Assembly (NCBI GenBank): GCA_009702525.1
Contig: WLHW01000013.1
Span: 1-19,896 of the forward strand
Origin: Actinomycetota bacterium
GTDB taxonomy: Bacteria > Actinomycetota > Actinomycetes > Nanopelagicales > Nanopelagicaceae
Length of the DNA stretch: 19,896 nucleotides
Reading direction: 5' to 3'
The stretch's first letter is position 1. Every line of letters starts with the position of its first letter. Positions 6,905-14,308 of this stretch are shown in pieces. Both the position numbers and the translations under genes were made by a program. The notes under the pieces were generated by a model. The model worked only from the letters and a program-made list of their open reading frames with translations, made no database searches and was not told the origin of the DNA.

Positions 6905-8032
6905 TTACTTGCCTCCCGCATTTCTACGTGATCCGCCGTGAGTTACTGCGGCCCCGTTGATAATTTCATCCTCAAAATCTAAGTTAAAGGCCACCGCGGC
7001 TTCATCTTTAGCTGCAGTTGTAAATAATGTAAGAAGATTTACAACGTTGCGTGAGTAAAGGAAAGATGCGTGGAATGGAAGTTGGCTTGGGACATCTTTT
7101 CCGCCCCAGATTCGAACTCCATTGTCAGTTGAAACATTTTCACCTGGCTTTGATCCCTCAACATTGCCACCAGTTTCGGCGGCTAAGTCAATAATGATTG
7201 TCCCAGGTGCCATTGAATCAACCATCGCCTTTGTCATCAAACGTGGAGCTTGGCGACCAGGAACTGCCGCAGTTGTAATAACTACATGTGATTTAGCAAT
7301 GTAAGGGGTAAGAAGAGCTTGTTGCTTTGCTGCGCGATCTTCAGTCATCTCACGCGCGTAACCACCAGTGCCTTCTAAGGCTTCAAGTTCTAGTTCAATA
7401 AAAGTTGCACCCATTGATCGAACTTCATCGGCAGATGCAGGACGTACATCGTAAGCCGATACAACTGCACCTAAACGTCGCGCGGTTGCGATTGCTTGTA
7501 AACCGGCAACGCCTGCGCCAAGTACCAAAACTTGTGCCGGTGTGACAGTTCCAGCGGCGGTCATGAGCATTGGGAAAAAGCGTGGAGATAATTCAGCACC
7601 AACTAACGCCGCACGATATCCGGCACATAAAGCTTGTGAAGAAAGTGCATCCATAGATTGAGCACGTGAAATACGTGGCACAAGCTCTAATGAGAATGCC
7701 GTAACTCCAGCAGTTGCCGCGGCTTCAATTGAATCAACGGCGGTAACAGGGGACATAAAACTGATCGTTACTGCGCCTTTTTTCAACGCAGACATCTGCG
7801 CAGGTGTTAATGGTTGTACAGATAAGACAGCATCGGCGCTGCTGAGAACTTCACCATTCGAAATTGTCGCACCAGCACTGACGTAATCGGCATCAGTTGC
7901 TTGCGAATGTACTCCTGCACCAGATTCGATAACTACCTCGAAACCTAGTCGAGTTAATTTATTTATAATGTCTGGAACAAGCGCCACGCGCTTTTCCCCA
8001 TCACGAGTTTCTTTAGGTACGGCTATGCGCAT
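6905..8032 (-). CDS. pntAA: NAD(P) transhydrogenase subunit alpha, part 1 (NAD-binding)
   Basis: Soluble dI subunit of transhydrogenase, 375 aa, which binds NAD(H) and passes hydride to NADP+ on PntB. It begins with the family start MRIAVPKETRDGEKRVALVP. It contains the dI motif RISRAQSMDALSSQ (residues 120-133), a Rossmann GAGVAG (172-177), and YDVRPASADEV soon after. Alanine dehydrogenase shares this fold, but the RISRAQ motif and the pntAB-pntB neighbours settle the identity. The ATG at 8032 matches family N-termini; the frame stays open to 8071 inside argF. The start is 10 bases past the argF stop with no strong Shine-Dalgarno, so translation may depend on reading through from argF. Confidence 0.97.
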   Translation of the reverse strand: MRIAVPKETRDGEKRVALVPDIINKLTRLGFEVVIESGAGVHSQATDADYVSAGATISNGEVLSSADAVLSVQPLTPAQMSALKKGAVTISFMSPVTAVDSIEAAATAGVTAFSLELVPRISRAQSMDALSSQALCAGYRAALVGAELSPRFFPMLMTAAGTVTPAQVLVLGAGVAGLQAIATARRLGAVVSAYDVRPASADEVRSMGATFIELELEALEGTGGYAREMTEDRAAKQQALLTPYIAKSHVVITTAAVPGRQAPRLMTKAMVDSMAPGTIIIDLAAETGGNVEGSKPGENVSTDNGVRIWGGKDVPSQLPFHASFLYSRNVVNLLTLFTTAAKDEAAVAFNLDFEDEIINGAAVTHGGSRRNAGGK

Positions 8033-8042
8033 ATGCCAAATA

Positions 8043-8987
8043 CTAGTGCTTAGAGCCTTGAAGGTCACCATTTATTAGGTGATACAGCAAAGATTGAATC
8101 GTTGTACGGCGATGAAATGCCTCACGCCAGATAACCGACTTTGTTCCATCTATCACGGAGGCCTCAACTTCTTCACCTCGGTGCGCAGGCAGACAATGCA
8201 TGAACACTGAATCTTTTTGAGTGAGTGACATTAAATTTTCTGTTACTGCAAAGGGTGAGAGAGCCAGCACCTTTTCTTCCCGTTCACTTTCAGAATCACC
8301 CATGGACATCCACACATCTGTGTAAAGAACGCTTGCATCCTTAGCTGCAGATTCTGCCTCGTGAAGTACTTCAACTTTTCCACCGCTATTTTTTGCAATT
8401 TCTTGCGCAATCTTCACAACATCTGGATCAGGAGCCCACGCACCAGTAGGAGTTGCAGCAACTACATGCGCACCCATAATCGCACCCATGATTAACCACG
8501 AATGTGACATGTTATTACCGTCGCCTAAGTAAACAAATTTACGACCTGAAATATCTTTTCCAAATTGCTCACGAATAGTAAGCCAGTCGGCAAGTAACTG
8601 TGTTGGATGGTCATCATCAGTCAGCGCATTAATTACTGGAATCGATGCGTTGGCACCAAGTTCATCAACGTCTGATTGAGCAAAAGTTCTAATTATTAAC
8701 GCACTGCAGTAGCCACTTATGATTCGTGCCGTATCTGCAATTGTTTCACCGCGGCCCAACTGAAGTTCGTCTCCACGAATAAAAATTGGCGTACCACCCA
8801 AATGGGCAACTGCAGACTCTGATGACAACCGAGTACGAGTTGATGGCTTAGTCATATAGATAGCTACGGTTTTATTAGCTAGGGCCGTGTTAGATCGCAG
8901 AGGATTCTTCGCAAAGTCGGCGGCGGTGTCGAGTAAAAGCTCGACATCAGCACGGCTGAGATCCTGGGTGCGCAGTAAGTCCTTCAT
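8043..8987 (-). CDS. argF: Ornithine carbamoyltransferase
   Basis: Cytosolic enzyme that joins carbamoyl phosphate and ornithine to make citrulline in arginine synthesis; 314 aa, normal length. Motifs: STRTR (49-53) for carbamoyl phosphate, HPTQ (127-130), the ornithine-specific SMG loop in DVWMSMG (224-230), and HCLP (264-267) with the catalytic-type Cys. The SMG loop argues against aspartate or other carbamoyltransferases. The C-terminal helix carries EAFHRR where EAENR is commoner. No other arg gene is in the window, so argF is separated from the rest of the pathway and shares an operon with the transhydrogenase genes. TAGAAT lies 6 bases before the ATG, suggesting a leaderless mRNA. Confidence 0.96.
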   Translation of the reverse strand: MKDLLRTQDLSRADVELLLDTAADFAKNPLRSNTALANKTVAIYMTKPSTRTRLSSESAVAHLGGTPIFIRGDELQLGRGETIADTARIISGYCSALIIRTFAQSDVDELGANASIPVINALTDDDHPTQLLADWLTIREQFGKDISGRKFVYLGDGNNMSHSWLIMGAIMGAHVVAATPTGAWAPDPDVVKIAQEIAKNSGGKVEVLHEAESAAKDASVLYTDVWMSMGDSESEREEKVLALSPFAVTENLMSLTQKDSVFMHCLPAHRGEEVEASVIDGTKSVIWREAFHRRTTIQSLLYHLINGDLQGSKH

Positions 8988-8993
8988 TTGTGA

Positions 8994-8999
8994 ATTCTA
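8994..8999 (-). promoter_or_regulatory. -10 TAGAAT for leaderless argF-pnt operon
   Basis: On the minus strand TAGAAT (one mismatch to TATAAT) is followed by 6 bases and then the argF ATG. Transcription would begin at about the A of the start codon. The region 5' of it has no good -35. The divergent DUF3039 gene starts 54 bases away, so the gap is a shared control region. Confidence 0.55.
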
Positions 9000-9024
9000 C
9001 CCGTAGTTTTGCCAGTGCCGAAGG

Positions 9025-9030
9025 TATTCT
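9025..9030 (+). promoter_or_regulatory. -10-like TATTCT before the DUF3039 gene
   Basis: TATTCT lies 10 bases before the ATG at 9041, which would leave a leader of at most a few bases. There is no Shine-Dalgarno at this start. It is divergent from the argF promoter. Confidence 0.35.
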
Positions 9031-9040
9031 TATCCACCTC

Positions 9041-9310
9041 ATGGGAATCTTCAAAAGAGCAGGTAACGAGACTGAGGGCAGCACAGATCTCTTAACCCGG
9101 CCCGTCCTTGAAGAAGATGACGGCGGGCATGATCGCTTTTCGCACTATGTGAAGAAAGAGAAGATTGTTGAGTCGGCAATGACCGGCAAAACAGTGCGCG
9201 CTCTATGTGGCAAGAAATGGATCCCTTCGCGTGACCCCGAAAAATATCCCATCTGCCCTACATGTAAAGAGATCTACGCTGGCCTTAAACCAGCACCTGA
9301 AGATTCATAG
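9041..9310 (+). CDS. DUF3039 domain protein (small, Cys-containing)
   Basis: Actinobacterial DUF3039 protein of 89 aa, function unknown. The conserved block GHDRFSHYVKKEKIVESAMTGKTVRALCGK followed by WIPSRDPEKYPICPTCKEIY is the family signature (residues about 30-82). One Cys in ALCGK and a CPTC pair suggest a zinc-binding site. The acidic N-terminus (LEEDDGG) is less conserved. I chose the ATG at 9041 (MGIFKRAGN) rather than an in-frame ATG at 8990, which lies in the shared promoter region only 2 bases from argF. The stop is 2 bases before the next gene, so it probably heads an operon. Confidence 0.85.
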   Translation: MGIFKRAGNETEGSTDLLTRPVLEEDDGGHDRFSHYVKKEKIVESAMTGKTVRALCGKKWIPSRDPEKYPICPTCKEIYAGLKPAPEDS

Positions 9311-9312
9311 CA

Positions 9313-11160
9313 ATGAGACGTAAGTTTTCAATTGCGCTAACGCTTGTTTTAGTTTCAAGTTTCTTTGCCCAGGTTGGTGCGGTCGCAGAAGATAAGCAAC
9401 CACGGACCGTTGTAAGTGGCTGGATTCCATATTATTCCGTGCGCACAGTCATGCCTTTTATTAAAAAGCTACCAACTGATGCGCCTACTGCGCCTACAGT
9501 AACGTGCGAAGATAACGAGTATTCACCTGAAGATATTGCGTTATTGAATTCATCATATCTATTTACTAATAAAGATTTGATGAAAGAGGTGATGCCATTT
9601 TGGTACACATTAAAGAGTCCAACACTTATTCGAGATGATTACACAACTGGCAATCCATCATGGCCAATTGCCGATGCGTTATGTCTCATGCGAAAAACTG
9701 GTTTGAAAATAATCCCAACGATGACGGATGGAACTTCACAATTAGTCCTGTCGGGCTATTTAACTAAACCCGAAACTCGGACAACAATCGTAAAGTCAAT
9801 AGTGGATCTAGTAAATAAGAATGGCTTTGACGGTATTGATTTAGACTTTGAAGGCTTTGCATTTGTAGATGGCAACACAACGTGGGCTAAAACTGCACCG
9901 CAGTGGGTTCTATTCATTAAGGAATTAAGCACCCAACTTCATGCTTCACAGAAGTTACTTTCGGTAACTACCCCATATGCATATAACCCTACTGAAAAAT
10001 CAAAGGGTTACACGGTTTATGCCTGGGCAGAAATTGCCAGCAGTATTGATCGTTTGCGAATCATGACCTATGACTATTCAGTTGCAAAGCCAGGTCCTAT
10101 CGGACCAATCAGTTGGGTGGAAAAGACTGTGCAGTACGCAGTGAGCATTATGCCTGCATCGAAGGTTTTTATAGGACTTCCGGGATATGGTCGCGATTGG
10201 ATAACGTCTGTAAATGGTTCTTGTCCGGTATCAGCACCGCCGGGATTAACTGCAGGAGCAAAAGCAGCAACATTTAAGATGAATTATGCTGCTGCAAAAG
10301 CAGTTATAGATGGTGCTGTACCAAGTTTTGATGAAAAATTTAGCGAAGCAACGTATTCATATTCCAAGGTCTATAACGGTTTAACGGCAAAAGGTGCGTC
10401 AACTTCCTGCAGCGTTGCTCGCACGGTGTGGTACCAAAATGATCGCAGCTATGCCGAACGCGCTCAACTAGTTGGAAAGTATCAACTTGGTGGAGTAGCG
10501 CTGTGGACTTTAGGAATGGAAGACGCTGCTGCAACAACAGCGCTTCGAAATAGTGCGCTAGCCATCGCGCCTGAACCAATTGTTAGTACCTTAACTTTTA
10601 CCAATCTCGTTGATAGCCGTATTGGTTATGGAGAGAGTTTCACCATTAATGGCTTACTCACGCGCAAAGATGGAACACCAGTAACTGGGCTCAATGTCCA
10701 TGTTCAAATGAAGCGAAGTAGTGAGAGCACATGGGCAGTAATTAGTGAATCCACCACTAATGAAGAAGGAAAAATTGCAATTCCAATTAACTTAGCAAAT
10801 AATGCTGAGTTCCGTCTAGTAACCGATGGTACCTGGGAGCGTTCAGACTCACTAAGTACTGCGCTTAAAGTTATGATCACATCAAAGCTGCAAATAAAAA
10901 TTCCAACGAGCGCTAAGCAGGGCGCAGTTATTTCAATCGGTGGATTTGTATATCCGCAAATTGCAGGGCAGCAAGTTCAACTACAGAAATTGATAGCTGG
11001 TAAGTGGCAAAAAATTGGAAATGAAACTGCGACTGACTCAAAGGGAGAGTTTTCTCTGGTGACAAGTGAAGTTAAACGGGGTGTTATTACTGTGAGAGTG
11101 CAAATTCTTGTAGACAATGAAGCGATGTATTCTGCTGAGCGATTAATTGTGGTGCACTAG
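9313..11160 (+). CDS. Secreted glycoside hydrolase family 18 protein with C-terminal Ig-like domains
   Basis: Predicted exported GH18 hydrolase (chitinase/YaaH-like), 615 aa. A signal peptide is clear: MRRK, then a hydrophobic core to about residue 22 and AVA-ED as a likely cleavage site. The catalytic motif DGIDLDFEG (173-181) keeps the full DxxDxDxE with acid E180, and MTYDYS (251-256) and GLPGYGRDW (288-296) fit the barrel, which ends near 420. Residues about 430-615 form two beta-rich Ig-like repeats of the kind that present enzymes at the surface. Substrate could be chitin, peptidoglycan or another N-acetylhexosamine polymer. It lies between DUF3039 and clpS with gaps of only 2 bases, so it is likely cotranscribed although functionally unrelated. 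Confidence 0.9.
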   Translation: MRRKFSIALTLVLVSSFFAQVGAVAEDKQPRTVVSGWIPYYSVRTVMPFIKKLPTDAPTAPTVTCEDNEYSPEDIALLNSSYLFTNKDLMKEVMPFWYTLKSPTLIRDDYTTGNPSWPIADALCLMRKTGLKIIPTMTDGTSQLVLSGYLTKPETRTTIVKSIVDLVNKNGFDGIDLDFEGFAFVDGNTTWAKTAPQWVLFIKELSTQLHASQKLLSVTTPYAYNPTEKSKGYTVYAWAEIASSIDRLRIMTYDYSVAKPGPIGPISWVEKTVQYAVSIMPASKVFIGLPGYGRDWITSVNGSCPVSAPPGLTAGAKAATFKMNYAAAKAVIDGAVPSFDEKFSEATYSYSKVYNGLTAKGASTSCSVARTVWYQNDRSYAERAQLVGKYQLGGVALWTLGMEDAAATTALRNSALAIAPEPIVSTLTFTNLVDSRIGYGESFTINGLLTRKDGTPVTGLNVHVQMKRSSESTWAVISESTTNEEGKIAIPINLANNAEFRLVTDGTWERSDSLSTALKVMITSKLQIKIPTSAKQGAVISIGGFVYPQIAGQQVQLQKLIAGKWQKIGNETATDSKGEFSLVTSEVKRGVITVRVQILVDNEAMYSAERLIVVH

Positions 11161-11162
11161 TA

Positions 11163-11459
11163 ATGGTGAGACTCGACGAGAAAATCGATGAAGATATTCA
11201 AGCGATTTTTACAAGTGATCGACCATGGACCACGATTGTTTGGGATGATCCAGTAAATCTCATGAGCTATGTGACGTATGTATTGATGGAGTTATTTGGA
11301 TTTACGCGCGAGAAAGCGCATGAGTTGATGATGAAGGTTCATACAGAAGGTAAAGCCGTAGTCTCCAGTGGCAGCCGTGAAGAAATGGAGCATGATGTCG
11401 CACGTCTGCATGAGTATGGTCTTTGGGCCACGCTCCAGCGAGAAGATCAAAGCCTATGA
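11163..11459 (+). CDS. clpS: ATP-dependent Clp protease adaptor ClpS
   Basis: ClpS binds N-degron substrates (bulky N-terminal residues) and delivers them to ClpC/ClpA-ClpP. The 98-aa protein has the family core WTTIVWDDPVNLMSYVTYVL (residues about 22-41), then FTREKAHELMMKVHTEGKA and EHDVARLHEYGLWATLQR, the usual C-terminal helix and strand. The DDPVN element corresponds to the substrate-gate region. The start ATG follows the GH18 stop by 2 bases. The end overlaps the DUF2017 start as ATGA, so the two proteins are made together. Confidence 0.97.
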   Translation: MVRLDEKIDEDIQAIFTSDRPWTTIVWDDPVNLMSYVTYVLMELFGFTREKAHELMMKVHTEGKAVVSSGSREEMEHDVARLHEYGLWATLQREDQSL

Positions 11460-12031
11460 GTGAAGAATCAAAGGAGCGACAAACAGGTTTTAGGCGCCAT
11501 GGTGATGATGCTTTTGTCGCAGAGTTTTCAGTGTCAGAGAGTGAAGTATTAGTTAATTTAGTTGAACAGATAATCGAACTATTGGGTGAGCGTAAAGATA
11601 GCCACAGTGATGACCCATTAGCTGCGATGGTTGGAATCACCAGCCATGACTCACCACCTGATGATGATGTGCTTTTGCGATTGTTGCCGAACGCGTATGC
11701 AGATCAAGTTGATGCATCTGAATTTCGTAGATACACCGAAGCAACACTTCGTGCCAAGAAAACTGCACATGCAATGTCGATGAGAATTGATTTAAAAAGC
11801 GCATCAGATGGATGTGTTGAGGTTGATCATGAAGGTGCCAATGCATGGCTTGGTGCAATGAACGATATTCGATTAGCTTTAGGAGTTCGATTAAACGTTG
11901 AAGAAAAATCACATGAAGAGCTAGAGATTTTGGCACCCGATGACCCACTTCGCGGTGTTTATGCCGTTTATAGTTGGCTGGGTTGGTTACAAGAGAGTTT
12001 GATTATGGCGCTCATGGACCAAGCTTTATAG
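11456..12031 (+). CDS. DUF2017 family protein
   Basis: Actinobacterial DUF2017 protein, 191 aa, function not established. It shows the family pattern: N-terminal GFRRHGDDAFVAEFSVSESEVLVNL; central LLPNAYADQVDASEFRRYTEATLRAKK; C-terminal WLGAMNDIRLALGVRLNV and VYSWLGWLQESLI. It is mostly helical with no membrane span. The family is characteristically encoded right after clpS in actinobacteria, and here the start overlaps the clpS stop by 4 bases. I chose ATG 11456 for that reason over an in-frame upstream ATG at 11423. The coupling suggests a role with ClpS in regulated proteolysis, which remains an inference from order. Confidence 0.9.
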   Translation: MSEESKERQTGFRRHGDDAFVAEFSVSESEVLVNLVEQIIELLGERKDSHSDDPLAAMVGITSHDSPPDDDVLLRLLPNAYADQVDASEFRRYTEATLRAKKTAHAMSMRIDLKSASDGCVEVDHEGANAWLGAMNDIRLALGVRLNVEEKSHEELEILAPDDPLRGVYAVYSWLGWLQESLIMALMDQAL

Positions 12032-12048
12032 ATAGGTAAGTCGCAGGG

Positions 12049-12054
12049 TAGGCT
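12049..12054 (+). promoter_or_regulatory. -10-like TAGGCT before murI
   Basis: TAGGCT is followed by 7 bases and then the murI GTG, consistent with leaderless transcription starting at the GTG. This suggests murI can be expressed independently of the clpS group 30 bases upstream. Confidence 0.5.
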
Positions 12055-12061
12055 TAGCGGC

Positions 12062-12859
12062 GTGAGCGATGCCCCTATTGGAATCTTTGATTCAGGAGTT
12101 GGTGGACTCACCGTTGCCAGATCTATCTTGGATCAGTTACCAAATGAATCTACTTTATATATTGGTGATACTGCCCGTGGCCCCTACGGCCCACGCCCAC
12201 TGGCACAAGTTCGCGAATTTGCTTTAGAGTCACTAGATTTTTTAGTCGAACAAGGTGTTAAAGCACTTGTAATTGCCTGCAACACCGCAAGTGCAGCAAT
12301 GTTGCGTGATGCACGCGAGCGATATTCAGTTCCAGTTATTGAAGTTATTCAACCAGCTGTTCGTCGAGCAGTGTCAGCTAGTCGTTCCGGCAACATCGGA
12401 GTGATAGGTACACGCGCAACAATCGATTCAGCGGCATATTTAGATGCTTTTGCAGCTGCACCTCAACTCGAGATCACATCTGTTGCTTGCCCACTTTTTG
12501 TTGAGTTTGTAGAACGCGGTGAAACTTCTGGATCTGAAATTACGAAAATTGCACGAGAGTATCTAGCACCAGTGATGGCAGCCAATGTGGATACATTAGT
12601 TTTGGGATGTACGCATTATCCGCTCTTAACTGGAGTTATTTCTTATGTAATGGGCGAAGGTGTAACGCTTGTATCCAGCGCTGAAGAAACCGCCAAAGAT
12701 TTATACCGAACCTTGGTTGAAACTAATCAACTTCGCATGCAGCAAGACGCCTTACCAACACACAAGTTCTTGGCGACCGGTGATGCGAAGGCATTTGAAA
12801 ATCTGGCCCGTCGTTTTCTAGGTCCAGAAGTAACTCGAGTCGAACATCAAGATCTCTAG
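12062..12859 (+). CDS. murI: Glutamate racemase
   Basis: Cytosolic racemase that makes D-glutamate for peptidoglycan; 265 aa, normal length. The N-terminus IGIFDSGVGGLTVAR and GDTARGPYGPR are family hallmarks. The two catalytic cysteines lie in IACNTASA (C73) and LGCTHYPLL (C183). The start is GTG with no Shine-Dalgarno, but it has a well-placed TAGGCT upstream. The order murI-rph-rdgB downstream of clpS-DUF2017 is typical for actinobacteria, although genes often found between DUF2017 and murI (for example a Mov34/cysteine-synthase group) are absent. Confidence 0.97.
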   Translation: MSDAPIGIFDSGVGGLTVARSILDQLPNESTLYIGDTARGPYGPRPLAQVREFALESLDFLVEQGVKALVIACNTASAAMLRDARERYSVPVIEVIQPAVRRAVSASRSGNIGVIGTRATIDSAAYLDAFAAAPQLEITSVACPLFVEFVERGETSGSEITKIAREYLAPVMAANVDTLVLGCTHYPLLTGVISYVMGEGVTLVSSAEETAKDLYRTLVETNQLRMQQDALPTHKFLATGDAKAFENLARRFLGPEVTRVEHQDL

Positions 12860-12889
12860 CAAAAATAACTAGGTAAATAGGAGCACTAC

Positions 12890-13615
12890 ATGGCACGCGA
12901 TGATGGGCGAAAAGTTAATGACTTGCGCGAAATTAAATTTACTCGCAGCTGGTTAGACCATGCCGAGGGCTCCGTACTCGTTGAGTTTGGTAAGACACGT
13001 GTTTTGTGTGTTGCGTCATTTTCGCCTGGTGTTCCCCGCTGGTTAAAGGACACAGGAACTGGTTGGGTCACATCTGAGTACGCAATGTTGCCGCGTGCAA
13101 CTCATACCCGTTCTGACCGGGAAAGCGTCAAGGGCAAATTAGGTGGCCGTACACAAGAGATTTCACGTCTTGTAGGTCGTTCATTGCGCGCAATCGTTAA
13201 TACTAAAGAGCTTGGCGAAAATACGATTGTTATTGACTGCGATGTATTACAGGCAGATGGTGGAACACGAACTGCAGCAATTACCGGTGCATACGTTGCT
13301 TTAGCTGATGCAATTGCTTGGGCAAAAAGCCAGGGACACATTAAGGCCGATGCCAAACCACTTAGTGATTCAGTTGCTGCAGTCAGTGTTGGAATTATTG
13401 ATGGTGTACCAATGCTCGATCTTTGTTATGAAGAAGATGTTCGGGCTGGTACCGATATGAATGTTGTAGTTGCTGGCGATGGTCGCTTTATAGAAGTACA
13501 GGGAACTGCCGAAGGTGAGCCGTTTGATCGCGAACTTCTCAACCAACTATTAGATCTTGCAGTCAACGGTTGTGCCGAACTAAGCGAGCTACAAAAATCT
13601 GTCCTTGCACAGTAA
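12890..13615 (+). CDS. rph: Ribonuclease PH
   Basis: Phosphorolytic 3'-5' exoribonuclease that trims tRNA 3' ends; 241 aa, full length for the family. Motifs include RSWLDHAEGSVLVEFGKTRVLC, the GRTQEI block (86-91), and the phosphate-binding DCDVLQADGGTRTA with GGTRTA at 124-129. No frameshift or truncation is seen. The ATG has a clear Shine-Dalgarno (AGGAGC, about 6 bases before it). It lies 30 bases after murI and 20 bases before rdgB. Confidence 0.98.
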   Translation: MARDDGRKVNDLREIKFTRSWLDHAEGSVLVEFGKTRVLCVASFSPGVPRWLKDTGTGWVTSEYAMLPRATHTRSDRESVKGKLGGRTQEISRLVGRSLRAIVNTKELGENTIVIDCDVLQADGGTRTAAITGAYVALADAIAWAKSQGHIKADAKPLSDSVAAVSVGIIDGVPMLDLCYEEDVRAGTDMNVVVAGDGRFIEVQGTAEGEPFDRELLNQLLDLAVNGCAELSELQKSVLAQ

Positions 13616-13622
13616 ATATTGG

Positions 13623-13628
13623 TAAATT
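13623..13628 (+). promoter_or_regulatory. -10-like TAAATT before rdgB
   Basis: TAAATT lies 7 bases before the rdgB ATG, within the 20-base gap after rph. No Shine-Dalgarno precedes this ATG, so a leaderless internal promoter is plausible. The AT-rich spacer makes a chance match easy. Confidence 0.3.
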
Positions 13629-13635
13629 AAATTCA

Positions 13636-14253
13636 ATGTCACATCGATTAGTTCTAGCGACGCGCAATCAAGGCAAGGTTGCTGAGTTCCGAAGAATTCT
13701 GGAGCAGTTGGCTCCTGGTGTTATTGAGTTAATTGGCCTTGAAGAATTTCCACATCTAGAAGATGTTGAAGAGACTGGAAGTACATTCGAGGAGAATGCA
13801 TTATTGAAGGCGCGCTACACAGCACAGCTGACTCTTCTGCCATCAATTTCTGATGACTCCGGATTGTGTGTCGATGCACTTAATGGAGCCCCCGGAATTC
13901 TTTCGGCGCGGTGGGCTGGAGTTCATGGCAATGATCTAGCCAATGTTGAAAAACTTTTAGGAGAACTACAAGGGCTACCTGATAGTGAGCGCGGCGCACA
14001 TTTCACCTGTGTTGCAGCTTTGGCTATGCCTGATGGCCGAGAAGTGGTTGAAGAGGGGCTTTTTTACGGGCGAATCCTGCACGCACCAATTGGAGATCAG
14101 GGCTTTGGTTATGACCCCATTTTTGCGCCTACGGGCATGGATATTTCCTCGGCTCAAATGAGCGCACACGAGAAGGATGCGGTGAGCCACCGAGGAAAAT
14201 CGCTGCGTGCTATTGCACCGCAAGTCATACAAATGCTGGAAGGCCTGGGGTAG
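13636..14253 (+). CDS. rdgB: dITP/XTP pyrophosphatase (RdgB/HAM1 family)
   Basis: House-cleaning nucleotide hydrolase that removes ITP/dITP/XTP from the pools; 205 aa. It begins MSHRLVLATRNQGKVAEFRRIL, with the substrate-binding T/S-x-N-x-x-K at residues 8-14. SDDSGLCVDALNGAPG holds the metal-binding acidic residues; GFGYDPIFAP and SHRGKSLRA complete the family pattern. I use the ATG at 13636 because it matches the family N-terminus; the frame stays open back into rph (13570) but that part is not conserved. It follows rph in the standard murI-rph-rdgB order. Confidence 0.97.
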   Translation: MSHRLVLATRNQGKVAEFRRILEQLAPGVIELIGLEEFPHLEDVEETGSTFEENALLKARYTAQLTLLPSISDDSGLCVDALNGAPGILSARWAGVHGNDLANVEKLLGELQGLPDSERGAHFTCVAALAMPDGREVVEEGLFYGRILHAPIGDQGFGYDPIFAPTGMDISSAQMSAHEKDAVSHRGKSLRAIAPQVIQMLEGLG

Positions 14254-14308
14254 CCTTGTCCTATCGACGTGCGTTACTTACGTGCGCACCGCTATCCAAG
14301 GAGTAATT

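Noticed and set aside
11302..11948. Two minus-strand frames opposite clpS and DUF2017
   Set aside because: Antisense to well-supported genes with overlapping start and stop signals; no start signal or family match.
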